From Entomortierella parvispora (lineage: Eukaryota > Mortierellomycota > Mortierellomycetes > Mortierellales > Mortierellaceae), in contig OY752140.1 of NCBI GenBank assembly GCA_963573315.1, forward strand, positions 744,001-808,000: a stretch of DNA of 64,000 nucleotides, in the 5' to 3' direction. Made by a program: the position numbers and the translations under genes. Shown in pieces: positions 12,101 through 22,642 of the stretch. Each line of letters opens with the position of its first letter. Position 1 is the stretch's first letter. A model generated the notes under the pieces. It was given only the letters and a program-made list of their open reading frames with translations, did no database searches and was not told the DNA's origin.

Positions 12101-14231
12101 TGGTCCTCCAGGCGAGGGAGAGGAAGGCGCTCCTAAGCCTATCCGTGTTCAAGACTTTTTGCGGCCCGAGGACATTTTTGCACTGGTTGTCGCTAGTATT
12201 GGTCACGATGTGGGCCACCCTGGCGTCAACAACATGTTTTTGGTATGAGAGCTTATCTTTCAGAGCCTATTTCAAATGACCCATGTGAATGACCACTACA
12301 ATACTAAAAAATTGCTCTCTTTTTTTTCTTTTTTTTTTTTTTTGTCGCAGATCAACGCGCATACTCCTCTTGCTCAGATCTACAACGACAGATCTGTCCT
12401 CGAGAGTTTCCACTCGATGGCCCTATTCCAAGTCATGAAGAAACATGGATTTGAATGTTTTGACGTGGACTCGCAAAATCGCAAGTTTATGGGTAAGCTG
12501 TCTGGTTGTATCAGGAAGCGTGTTGTTTTGAAGTCATGGTTGTGGACTCTATTCTAATGTTACACTCTTCAAATACTGGATATCTTTAGAGTTCCGCAAG
12601 ATGGTAGTGAGCACCATTTTGGCCACGGATATGGGTCTCCATTTTGACTATGTGGGCAAGATCAAGGAGCAGAATGAACGACTTCGAGTCCGGAACACCC
12701 CTGCGGGTCAAGTACCAAAGCCAAACCAGGCTAGTATCGATGAACAAGAGCGACTCGTTCTTTGCGGAACGCTCATCAAGTGCGCCGATATCAGTAATGC
12801 TGTAAGTGTCCCATGTGACCTTTATTCGCAATTGTTCACATCTCGAACTTGTCACATCCATCTCTAACTGTGTCATTTCTTCAATTCCAACCAAAAAAAA
12901 GTCGCGGCCATTCCATGTTGCAGAAAGATGGTCCTCAGTTTTGCTGCAGGAGATGTGCAACCAAGCAGATATCGAGAAGGAGATGGCAGTGAGTTCTGGA
13001 TCACAGCCTGTTCCAGACGTGCAGACAAAGAGCCTGGCGAATGATCCTGGCATGCAGATTGATTCGCAATTGGGCTTTATCCACGGATTTGCCATGCCGC
13101 TCTTTGCTAGTGTCAAGGAAATTATTCCTGGTAAGTTCATACCTATCATCAGCCTGCCATGCCCGCTTTAGTACGCCTACTTTTGCTAATCCTATGTTAC
13201 TTTCTGTAATAGAAATGTCATATTGTGTGGACCTACTTCAAATCAACCACAAGATCTGGCAGGATAGAAAGACGGACTACCTGCAGAACGGAGGTTCTGG
13301 CCCTCTACCTTTTAAAATGGCCAAGCCTGTGAAAGAAGCTGCTGATTCGCCACCAAATTCCCCCAGTCCTCGCAAAACTGGAGCTCATAACCGGGCCAGA
13401 AGCCAAGCACCGAAACAGCCCGAGACCGCCGTTAATGGCGGGGGACCAGAAACTGCAGGGACCTCCAAAGTACCAAATGGTACAGTACGACGTATTCCCA
13501 AGCCCACCAACACAAGTTCCGAAGGCTTGCCAGGAGGAAGCTCGATCCCACGGCCTCGCTCAAGGCCAAAAGCGGCCACTGCAGAAGGTGAAGTTCTCCC
13601 AAAGACCTTTGGACAAGAAAGTCGACTTAATGGAACCTCTCGTCTCCAACCAAATGGCCGAGTAAGGCAACAGAGCTCCCGAGAATCAGTGACAAGGATC
13701 ACAAGTACAGGAAATCCAGTATCTGTACCTTCTACGCCCTCAGGGTCAAGGCCACGCATTTCAGCAAGCAGATTGGAAGCAGGAATATCACCTCTTGGCC
13801 AGGAAGGTGATTCTGCTCAGAAAATTGAAACACCATCGAAGCTGACTCCTCGTGGTCAACGATCACCTGGACGTCGTTCGCAGGGACCTCAGCAAGGTCA
13901 TGGTACTCAATCCCAGGGTTCACATCTTAAACATGAGAAAACTATAACGCTTTCTCTTGGGAAGGGTGGCGTACGAAGCACGTCGCTAGAACATGGAGAA
14001 GCGATTGTTCTGGGCTCTCTCTTGCCTGTAGAAATCTTGCCGAAGAGCGCCTCATCAGACAAATCAACGGCGACCTCATCGCCATTGTCACCACCCCTCC
14101 CAAGAACTCCAGGCTCGGCCAAGGCCGCATCGCCAGGTCTTTCTTATAGCGGAAAGAGGATACACCAGAAGCAGGATTATTTTGGACCTCAGGCGACCGC
14201 CACCACTGCCGCTGCACAAGATAGTCATTAA
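9184..14231 (+). CDS. Cyclic-nucleotide phosphodiesterase (PDE class I) with an N-terminal receiver-like domain
   Basis: Ten exons (9184-9538, 10640-11020, 11128-11237, 11324-11445, 11550-11788, 11875-12242, 12351-12492, 12590-12801, 12902-13130, 13213-14231) close in phase and give 1058 residues. Residues 1-280 look like a response-regulator receiver: beta1 LVLLID (D12), VLTTATFEAAMTLLEH, LLLVDVDGD (D148 or D150 as phospho-acceptor), AVSSTTSQDK and ADVVLKPI (K270), with two Ser-rich insertions. The PDE domain follows with YHNFAHAVDV (H423, H427), GHDVGHPG (H513, D514) and CADISN (D639), the metal site of class I enzymes. The last 340 residues are Ser/Pro-rich tail. It should hydrolyse cAMP and/or cGMP. 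Dictyostelium RegA and animal PDE8 are the known receiver-PDE relatives. Intron 1 (1.1 kb) is the least certain join. Confidence 0.88.
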
Positions 14232-14703
14232 GCGGTCACCCCTTTTTTTTTCTTTTTTGCTTTTTTCGTTTTTTTTTTTTTTTTTTTCCTATTTTTTTCG
14301 ATTCGATAAAGAGATCTCCCTTTTTCAATGACAAACGAACCAACCCTTGTTTGAGATAGGAGAGGTACAACGGTTATCGACGTTGTGGATCGGCCCTCAC
14401 TTTCTGATGTTTTTTGGAAGCGCTGTGCATTGTGATTTTTTTTTTTTTTTTGCAGATTCAGGAAATCCCTGGTTCAGTAGGAAGTTTGGTATGCAGCAAC
14501 GGACCTGCCTTGACGCAAAGTTCTCACTGAACAAGGCAGATCTCGTGCCCAACGGCAGTTACGGGCTGACAGGATTTTTCTTTTTTCTTTCCATAGCAGC
14601 AAGAAAAGGAATGTGATTCGAGATCCCGCCTATCACTTGTCCATGATTCCATGATTCCAAACTCTGGGGACAAGACTCAAAGATAAAGACAAAAGAGAGA
14701 CTA

Positions 14704-14709
14704 AATAAA
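14704..14709 (+). terminator. Candidate polyadenylation signal AATAAA
   Basis: Plus-strand AATAAA about 475 bases beyond the phosphodiesterase stop codon. An earlier weaker site (GATAAA, near 14306) could serve instead. Confidence 0.3.
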
Positions 14710-15233
14710 CGTGCAATTGAATTACGTTGGGCCCGTTCATTTTATTTCTTTTATGTCGTGTCCTTCGCGGGTGAATGAGATATGAGGTAGCGAAAACACT
14801 GCGTGACATCCAAGGACTGGGATTGAGTTAAAGCGAAAAAGACGCGTTCCTTTAGAATTCGTTATGACGGAAGCAAGCGCCAACCACTCAACTCCAGGGA
14901 GAGAACGGATATTGGAGAGAGTGAAAGATAGAACAGGTGGGGGAGGGGGCAAAACATCCCAAGGAACAAGTCTAGTCCAAGTAAGTAGGGAACGGAAAAG
15001 TTACCAAGGGAAGGGGAAAGACCTTTATTGGAACGGTTCGTTTTTCTCTACGGTCGTTGGCTTTTGGTGCGTTTGATGAAAACACAATTGGGCATCCTTC
15101 TTTGCTTCTTGTCATTTCTATCTCTCATCGCTCTCTCATCTTGACTCTTTTCTCGTTCAGCTGTCCCTCGTCGTGAACGAACGCTTTGACTTTGATTCGA
15201 CCCACTCAGTTGCACTCGCTCCTCAGTGTATCC

Positions 15234-15401
15234 ATTGTTGCTTCATGAACCAGAACCCCACTCCACCCCTCCCTACTCTTATTCTTGCAGATCAGTAACT
15301 CCCTTATTCAACTTGTTATTGTTGCTTCATGAACCAGAACCCCACTCCACCCCTCCCTACTCTTATTCTTGCAGATCAGTAACTCCCTTATTCAACTTGT
15401 T
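15234..15401 (+). repeat. Perfect 84-bp direct tandem duplication (two copies)
   Basis: Copy 1 is 15234-15317 and copy 2 is 15318-15401, with no mismatch that I can find by reading. Each copy carries a pyrimidine run ending TTCTTGCAG, an intron-acceptor-like sequence, about 55 bases into the unit. The pair lies about 215 bases upstream of the start codon of the poly-Gln gene. Confidence 0.95.
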
Positions 15402-15615
15402 AATTTTGGTAATGCCGGATACATAAGGACCTTGGGATCACTCTGGATCAGATCATACATCTCTAACACTTCTCTATCCCTCCATCCTCATGGATCACAG
15501 ATACAGAGTGACCCTCCTCTAACCAATTCGACAAACAGTTCAATCCCAACCCTCGCCAAAGACATCAAAGAGATAGGAGAACAGAAGAAAACAGCTTTCG
15601 TCTATTACCACTATT

Positions 15616-18600
15616 ATGTTGTCCTCCCACCATATTCAAATTCTATCAAATACTACCCCTGCGACCCCTCCGATCTCATCAGCAGCGACATCGCATCCTT
15701 ATTACCACGACGGTAGTGAAGATGGACGATCCAGGAAGAGAGAGTGTATGACGGACGACTATGATATAATCATGGACGATTGTTCTGTTTTGAAGCAAGA
15801 AGTGGATGAAGAAAGCATGGATATACTGTACGATTCGCCAAAGAGACTTCACACAGAAGGCACCTTTGCTGTAGTGCATGCCACAGTGGCGCCCTTGTCT
15901 CCTAAAAAGAGCACACCCAAGGTTCCCAAAGAGAAGGATGCCACGGACAGCTCCCCTTCTAAAGGGAAGAAGAAGAGCATCAGTAGTATCAGCACCAACA
16001 ACGGCACCAACAGCGGACCCAAGCGATCACAAATACGCAAGGAACTTTACGTCGACACGGACGCGTCGCTGCATTCCCCATCACGCGCACTGGCCGCCCC
16101 GCCCTGCCATGCAGACTCACCGACCACTGCAATGACAGTAGCTGGTTCTGGATTGACTTCCCACCTTCACCACCATCGCTCGCACTCTCACTCTCACCCT
16201 CACTCTCATTCTCACTCGCATTCACATTCGCAATCTCAGGGAGGACACCGTGGTCGATCTTCAGGAGCTGAAGGCGAGCACTTTGAGGACTGCGTCCATT
16301 GCAACACACCACCTGCCAACTGCAAAATCCCCATGTCTGCCGTAGCGGCCTCGGCCGTAGGGGGCTTGGTCAGACGATCTTCGCTGGCCATGATGACACC
16401 TCCACCCAGCGCCGGTTTGGTCAAATCAGCCACGGCCCATTCTTTGTACGCTTCTTCTTTGAATTCTTCCCCAGTGCCGGCAAAGAATCGAGTCAATCAG
16501 AGTCATGGTTCATCGAGTAGGAGATCATCTGTGCAACTATGTAACGCTGTTACTCGGCAGAATCAGCAGCAGAGAATGCAACCAGATGGATCAACGTACT
16601 TGATCACGCCAGCAGAGTTGTTTGCTCAAAAGTCGAGTCTATTCTCTCAGCAACAGCAACAGCAGCAGCAGCAACAACCACAGGCATCACAACAACAACA
16701 ACAACAACAACCATACCAACTTGCACTTCAGGAGCGCGTCACACCCTATTCTACGGGAGTCCACCCGTTTGATGCCTCACCTATGGAGCCTTGGATGAAC
16801 CCATCCGAGATTGCCCAGAGCATCGAGTACATCCAACAGCTTCAGCAGCAACAAATTCAGCAGCATCAGATGGTCCAACAACAACAGCAACAGCAAGCCG
16901 CCCTAACGGATAATTGCCAAACCTTTGGTATGATCAACTCTTTGGAACAACGGACAGCAACGACTCCTCAGGATTTATTGTCATTGACTACTCTGCAACA
17001 AAGAAGGTCTTCGCTCCTTTCCTCCTCTTCCATCAAAAGAATCACAAAACCAAAACCAAAGAAGCGGGTGGCAAGTGTCCCTGCCAATTCTGCTGCACTC
17101 CCTCCTTCGTCATCTGGATCATACAGCTATTCCCAGCAGTATCAACAACAGCAACAACAGCAGCAGCAGCAACATCAACAACAGCAACAACAGCAACAGC
17201 AACAACAACAGCAGCAGCAGCTTCCTCAACAACAACAAATGAACCCATCGCAGAGTCATTACCATGGTCCTGCACCCTGTGGGAATTCGAGCCCCCTGTA
17301 CGAATATCTAGCCTCACCCACGATCGTCCCAGGACTCGAGATCATTGGACACGATTTCTATGGCAACTATGTTCAGATCCTACCCATCTGTCCAGAGACG
17401 ACGTGTGCCATGAACCAGGATCCAGTTTATTTGAACCTACTTCAAGCCATCTACGCCCACACCATCCCCTTCTTGGACTTGGAGCCCGGCTCGGACGAAG
17501 AAATTCAAACCTTGTTAACTCAAGGAGCTCCTTCCGCGATTACCACTCAGTCGATTCAACCGCCATTCAAGAATTTATTGCCTTACAACGGTCCTGAAGA
17601 AGGAAACGCCTCTAACTCTTTGTCAGCCACAAGACGGCACTCGACCCCGGGCATATCGAGAATGACATCCTCGGTCTCCTCTCCTGCTTTTCAACAGTCT
17701 TTTTATACAAATGAATTGAGCGCGGGTGCCCCAGGAGGAGGAGGGGGAGGGAAAAGTGGGTCTTTGAAGTTGAATCGTCGTGCCTCCATGACTACTATCG
17801 GCCAAGAGTACAACTCATCGTCAGGAGTCCCTTCCACCGTTCGACGGTCCAGTACGACAGTTCTTCCTTCCTCCACATCCAGTTCTCTTTTGTCCAATAA
17901 CAACACCTCCAACAACAACAACAGCAACAACAACAACCCGGCAAAGAAGAAAAAGAACACGATCCGAACCCATCCTTACAAATCCACGAGCAGTTTTAAA
18001 GAGGACAACCCCATGGTCACGGAGGCCATCCTCAACGAAGTTGGGGGGATTGGAGGGATTGGAAACTGTGCCACTGTGAGTGCTACGGATCCAAGACGGA
18101 CAAAGGTCTCGGAAAAGATGATTCATATGAGCGAAGCCGAGTACGCGTCTCATTACTCAAGGCACCAGTCGTCCATGAACAAGTCGTCGTTGCTCTTAAA
18201 CGATAGCGCGTTGACGACTACCACAAAGTCTCTGGATCTTCTGGGCCAAGATCAAAGACATCATCATCAACACCCCCCGCAACTCTTGAACTCTTTCATG
18301 TCGTCTTCAATCTCGGCGCCGTCCTTTGCACTGGCCATGGGAGCGCTCGAGGGTGGTGGTGGTGCGTTAGGACAAGGGGAATCGGGTCAGGTGTCGTTGT
18401 CAGAGTCCACGGGAGCGGTGGATTTCATTCGCGCGTTGTCACAAAATGGCGCGACTGGTATGGACTTTGTGGATGGCGCCTCTCCAAGGAAGAGGTCTGT
18501 GTCAAGACCGCCTGCTGCAATTACATCCACTCCGGCGGCACAGAATCCAGACTCGTTTCCGGATCAAGGTCTTCAAAGATTGGAAAACCTGATGCTCATG

Positions 18601-19815
18601 GATGATGCTGCCGCAGCCGCGATTCACGCCGCGGCCGTGGCCTCGACTACCCCAGCCAGTACAGCGTCCTCCACAACGGCTAGTTCAGTGTGGCCCAACT
18701 GGTTCGATCTGCACCAGTTAGAAAAGGATGTCTGCGAAGTGGGTGGGCAACTCGCGCGATCAACAGTGTTTTCGTCCGCATCCTGTTCCCTTAGCAGCAA
18801 ACTGCCCCTCTCCAGTTCCACAACGTTGACTTCCTTTGCGGACCAAGACCGAGAGGGTGCCGGGCCGGGGTCGGGCCGTGCCCAGAGCGTGACAAGGCTG
18901 CTATTGAGCTCTAGCACAAACCTGGCCATGATGATGTTGGACGACGACGAGGATGGAGAGAACTCGAGAAAAGACTCTGAGGGATCTCATGGAAATAGTA
19001 CCAGTCAAGTCTTGGTCTTTGACCCTTCTTCGGCCGCTTCCTCTCATGGCCAGCCTCACCAAGACCTGTTCTCGAACGGGTCCAATTTATCTTTGCCACC
19101 GCAGCATTCTTCTTCATCATCATCATCATCTTCCTCCTCCTCTTCTTCTTCGGCTCATCTGCCGACTAGCAATTCATCCTTCTCTTTGTCTTCGACGTCT
19201 TCAAATACTCTTCACTCTTCGTCCACTACTTCCTTATCTGAGGATACGGCAATGGGCGAATCCTCTGATCACGACTCGGAATGCCATCAACAGTCCAACC
19301 CACCCTCTCATTCCCGTCCTCTTCCCTCTCTTCCTCGTCTCCGCCCTGACACTAAAACTCAACAGCCTTCAGAAGACAGAGTCACCAAGAAGGAGGACAA
19401 TGACAGCAAAGCCCATCAACATCGTTCCGATCATGACCATCCTCCTCACAAAGCCATGGACAGCAGTGCCACGGCTGCCGTTCCTCTTAATGACGACCCG
19501 TTTCGAACCGCCATCTCGAACGACCTTTCGATCCCTTACACCTCTTCCCTCTTGACCGTCCTCCCTTTCTCTGCCCAGCATTCCCATCCCATCTTTCCAA
19601 CCCGCGGTCAAAACCGTCGCCAGGGCTGGTATCGATCCAAATCCGTGGCTTCCCAGGCCCTGACCGAGATCACTGGCGTTGATTACACAACCACTTGCTG
19701 GTACGATGTCGAGCAACTTCAATCCGTCGTGCGTGAATCCCTTTCATTGCAGGAATTAACAGCCCTGAAATCCTTGGAGGACTTGACTGAACCTGGTCCT
19801 CATAGAGACTCTTAA
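15616..19815 (+). CDS. Large low-complexity poly-Gln protein, unknown function
   Basis: One uninterrupted 1399-codon frame, striking among intron-rich neighbours. I do not recognise a catalytic domain. Visible features: a His-Ser repeat near 184-205; Gln runs near 345-375 and 507-541; basic, nuclear-signal-like clusters KPKPKKRV (about 480) and AKKKKNT (about 776); a Ser run near 1165-1179. Two ordered-looking blocks stand out: about 555-635, with PGLEIIGHDFYGNYVQILP, and the last 60 residues, with RRQGWYRSKSVASQALTEI. An acidic patch near residues 46-75 and the Gln tracts would suit a transcriptional co-regulator, but this is inference. The first ATG of the frame is used; a later ATG at 15748 is possible. 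Confidence 0.8.
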   Translation: MLSSHHIQILSNTTPATPPISSAATSHPYYHDGSEDGRSRKRECMTDDYDIIMDDCSVLKQEVDEESMDILYDSPKRLHTEGTFAVVHATVAPLSPKKSTPKVPKEKDATDSSPSKGKKKSISSISTNNGTNSGPKRSQIRKELYVDTDASLHSPSRALAAPPCHADSPTTAMTVAGSGLTSHLHHHRSHSHSHPHSHSHSHSHSQSQGGHRGRSSGAEGEHFEDCVHCNTPPANCKIPMSAVAASAVGGLVRRSSLAMMTPPPSAGLVKSATAHSLYASSLNSSPVPAKNRVNQSHGSSSRRSSVQLCNAVTRQNQQQRMQPDGSTYLITPAELFAQKSSLFSQQQQQQQQQQPQASQQQQQQQPYQLALQERVTPYSTGVHPFDASPMEPWMNPSEIAQSIEYIQQLQQQQIQQHQMVQQQQQQQAALTDNCQTFGMINSLEQRTATTPQDLLSLTTLQQRRSSLLSSSSIKRITKPKPKKRVASVPANSAALPPSSSGSYSYSQQYQQQQQQQQQQHQQQQQQQQQQQQQQQLPQQQQMNPSQSHYHGPAPCGNSSPLYEYLASPTIVPGLEIIGHDFYGNYVQILPICPETTCAMNQDPVYLNLLQAIYAHTIPFLDLEPGSDEEIQTLLTQGAPSAITTQSIQPPFKNLLPYNGPEEGNASNSLSATRRHSTPGISRMTSSVSSPAFQQSFYTNELSAGAPGGGGGGKSGSLKLNRRASMTTIGQEYNSSSGVPSTVRRSSTTVLPSSTSSSLLSNNNTSNNNNSNNNNPAKKKKNTIRTHPYKSTSSFKEDNPMVTEAILNEVGGIGGIGNCATVSATDPRRTKVSEKMIHMSEAEYASHYSRHQSSMNKSSLLLNDSALTTTTKSLDLLGQDQRHHHQHPPQLLNSFMSSSISAPSFALAMGALEGGGGALGQGESGQVSLSESTGAVDFIRALSQNGATGMDFVDGASPRKRSVSRPPAAITSTPAAQNPDSFPDQGLQRLENLMLMDDAAAAAIHAAAVASTTPASTASSTTASSVWPNWFDLHQLEKDVCEVGGQLARSTVFSSASCSLSSKLPLSSSTTLTSFADQDREGAGPGSGRAQSVTRLLLSSSTNLAMMMLDDDEDGENSRKDSEGSHGNSTSQVLVFDPSSAASSHGQPHQDLFSNGSNLSLPPQHSSSSSSSSSSSSSSSAHLPTSNSSFSLSSTSSNTLHSSSTTSLSEDTAMGESSDHDSECHQQSNPPSHSRPLPSLPRLRPDTKTQQPSEDRVTKKEDNDSKAHQHRSDHDHPPHKAMDSSATAAVPLNDDPFRTAISNDLSIPYTSSLLTVLPFSAQHSHPIFPTRGQNRRQGWYRSKSVASQALTEITGVDYTTTCWYDVEQLQSVVRESLSLQELTALKSLEDLTEPGPHRDS

Positions 19816-19820
19816 AAGCG

Positions 19821-19826
19821 AATAAA
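19821..19826 (+). terminator. Polyadenylation signal AATAAA of the poly-Gln gene
   Basis: Plus-strand AATAAA five bases after the stop codon ending at 19815. Confidence 0.5.
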
Positions 19827-19854
19827 AAGTGTTTTTATATTACATTCTCTCTTT

Positions 19855-19860
19855 TTTATT
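19855..19860 (-). terminator. Polyadenylation signal AATAAA of the thiolase gene
   Basis: Minus-strand AATAAA 118 bases past the thiolase stop. It lies inside the 162-base gap shared with the convergent poly-Gln gene. Confidence 0.5.
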
Positions 19861-19977
19861 TATCGAAGCATTGGGAATTGATTTGATGGTATCGTCGACA
19901 GAAAAAAAAAACTAAAGAGAAACAAAGAAGAGCCAAATACAGCAATCCCTTATCCGAAAATCACTGAAAAGTTTTCT

Positions 19978-21662
19978 TTAAAGGCGAGCCATAAACTCAG
20001 AGCTCTCCTTTGCGCGAACGGACTGAACCTCCTCCTCCGAGACCTCACGAGCCTCAATGGCAGGGTTGTAACCAAAACGCTTGCGAGAGTCGACATACTT
20101 GGGCGAGGATCCAAGATCGGCCTTCTTGTACAAAGAGATAACGACGGCACCACCGAGACCGACGTTGTGCTGAAGGGCGTACTTGCAGTTAGGGACCTGG
20201 CGCTCACCGCACCAGCCACGGATCTGCCAGACCAACTCGGAGCACTGAGCCAAGCCAGTGGCACCGAGGGGGTGACCCTTGGAGATCAAACCACCCGAGG
20301 GGTTGACAACATACTTGCCGCCGAACGTGACATCGTTGGTGTCAATCAACTTGTGGGCCTCACCGGGCTTGCAGAGTTCAAGAGCATCATAGGTGATTAG
20401 CTCATTGGCAGAGAAGCAGTCGTGCAACTCGACGACCTGAACATCAGTTCCCTGGATGCCAGCCTTGGCATAGACCTCCTTGGCAGCACGGCGGGTCATG
20501 TCAGCACCGGCCAACTCGATTGAGGACTCGTTGAACAACTTGGGAGAGTCCGTGGCCATAGACTGAGCGACCAACTCCACAGCCTGGTCCTGCAAGTTGT
20601 GCTCACGAACAAATTTCTCCGAAGCCAAGATGGCACAAGCAGATCCATCTGAAGTAGGGCAACACTGCAACTTGGTCAAGGGTCCAAAGACCTTGTTGGA
20701 CTTCTCGACCTGCTCCAAGGTGTAAACGTCCCTGAACTGGGAGTAAGGGTTCAAGGCCGAATGACGATGGTTCTTCTCGGCAATCTTGGCCATGTGCTGA
20801 GGGGTGGCACCGTACTTTTCACAGTACTCGATACCGGCGTTACCAAAGATCTGAGCAGCAAAAGGACCTGCGCTGATGCCACGAGTCTCGCTCATCATCG
20901 ACATGGTCTTGTCCAAGGGGTTGGTGCGGTCCTGGAACTTGGAGCCGAGCGAACCGGCCTCCATCTTTTCAAAGCCGAGGGCCATGGTGCAGTCATAGAC
21001 ACCGTACTCGATGGCCTGACGGGCCAAGTAAAGAGCTGTCGATCCAGTAGAGCAGTTGTTGTTGACGTTGACGATAGGGATCTAGGTTATATTATGAAGA
21101 AAAGTCAGTGACGGATATCTTGGAGGTAATGCTGCGCGTATAGTATCAAAGAAGATCGCCTCTTTACCTGGTGCATGCCGAGCTGGTAGAGAACGCGCTG
21201 ACCGCAGGTGCTGTCACCATAGCAGTAACCGACAGCAGCCTAGAGGGAGGTGAGAAGAGAATGTGGAGAAGACAGGAGTTAAGAATACGTGCAACAAACA
21301 ACAGGCTCGGTAGAACGAATAGGCGAAATAGGCGAACCGATCCGTGAATTATAAATCTGCACGAATATGAAGACACAAGGTCTGTCTTTGACGAGGCCAT
21401 ACCTGCTGGACCTTGTCGTAAGTAATTCCGGCATCCAAGAGGGCCTTGGTGGCAGCCTCACGACCCATGTCTAATGAACAGTAGCAAAAAAGCAACCCCC
21501 GAGGGCTGTTAGTTCTGTACGCTCGTTTCAAAAGTCCTGGTTTTTGAGTTGTCCGCCCTCTGTCGGAGTGGATATATTACCAGGGTAGTCTCTCAAGTCT
21601 CTGGGCTTGATGAACTTGGTCATGCCAACACCAATAACGTAAACTTTCTGGGAAGGAGCCAT
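19978..21662 (-). CDS. SCPx-type 3-ketoacyl-CoA thiolase, peroxisomal, without an SCP2 domain
   Basis: Exons 21662-21581, 21470-21403, 21239-21168 and 21081-19978 give 441 residues. The protein matches the thiolase half of animal SCPx: start [17 protein letters not shown], nucleophile region [13 protein letters not shown] (C84), HDCFSANE with a catalytic histidine, [11 protein letters not shown] and the C-terminal [10 protein letters not shown]. It should cleave 3-ketoacyl-CoA, including branched chains, in peroxisomal beta-oxidation. The sterol-carrier SCP2 domain fused in animals is absent. Instead the protein stops in EFMARL, whose last three residues fit the PTS1 peroxisomal signal [SAC][KRH][LM]. 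Its start faces CHK1 across a 980-base divergent promoter. Confidence 0.93.
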
Positions 21663-22642
21663 TATGAATGTGAAGATGGAAGAGTTGGGAGGGTGGGAGA
21701 GTAAGGATGAGATGGAGATGAGGAATGTGGAGAGGAGAAGCGAAGACTCTTTTATACTTTTTGTCGGTCTCTTCCCCCACGGGCGCATGTCTCTTTGGTC
21801 TTTGTGGATTACACGTGACATTTTGAGCCGACCGAATGGTGCGCTCTCTTCGTGAGTGTGAGTTCCAGGATACGAAACAATTCTGCTGATCCTCTTCTTC
21901 CACAACTCTACTCCTTCTTCTGCCCTCCTGCCGGTAGTTTGCAGCGCACTGTCCGGTTCAGAACAACGAATGAAGGAGAAAGGTCTCTACCGGCCCGTTT
22001 TTTTAATCAGGGGTCCCAGCTTTGCTTCTAGAAAGGGTTCGCGGGCCATCCTCATTCTGTCGAACTTCAGCGGTTGGCTTTGCGTGGATCAAACAAATCA
22101 ACAAATCCCATCCAACCGAGTAAAGTACACTCCCTTTCCCCTAAGAGAGCCGCACTCAAGGTGACTGTGCCATTGACGCGTCAAAACAAACGATGGCGTG
22201 TCTGGAGGTCGTCCCGCACTTAGACACTGACCGCCAGCATAGGTCCAGCATTTTGTGCTGGGCCTATTGTTCACCTTTTGCCTTCGCTTAGATACTTCAG
22301 CTGGGACAGTTTTTACTCTTGAATCAACCAAGCCCGCTCGAGACAACCGTTGTCGCTTCCGATCGGAAAATGAGGACCAGTGAACAACCCATGGGTTTAA
22401 ATATCATTATATGGTCAACGTTAAGGCACAGAAAAGTACAACCTCCTCCGCCGCCTATCTCCCCCATCCCTCCGGGACACTCACACACCAGAGAAGACCA
22501 AAAAAACTGTGCACGTGCCGAAAGCCTGTAGACCCTTAATTTCTGCGGCTTCGAAAGTGCCCGCCACCAATTTTTCGTTCCCTCGTTCCCCTCTATTTTT
22601 CAGTTCCGCACCTCCTCACACACCACCCATTCAGGAACCAAA
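21663..22642. other. Divergent promoter region, thiolase / CHK1
   Basis: 980 bases between two start codons. It contains an ACGCGT element and a CACGTG E-box toward the CHK1 side. No gene was seen. Confidence 0.6.
22176..22181. promoter_or_regulatory. MCB-like element ACGCGT
   Basis: Palindromic ACGCGT within GACGCGTC, about 465 bases upstream of the CHK1 start. This is the MluI cell-cycle box bound by MBF in ascomycetes. Function here is inferred only. Confidence 0.3.

Larger units (their letters stand above)
14232..15615. other. Spacer with T-rich 3' end of the phosphodiesterase gene and duplicated leader of the next gene
   Basis: The first 100 bases after the stop are T-rich, and an AATAAA lies at 14704-14709. 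The second half is the leader of the poly-Gln gene and contains the 84-bp tandem duplication. No other gene is seen. Confidence 0.6.

Noticed and set aside
15226-15426. Small protein encoded by the 84-bp duplication
   Set aside because: Open only because the unit length is a multiple of three. No homology, weak start, and it lies in the leader of the next gene.
16140-19200. Short frames opposite the poly-Gln gene
   Set aside because: Poly-Val/Leu/Ala frames arise from the complementary Gln and Ser codon repeats.
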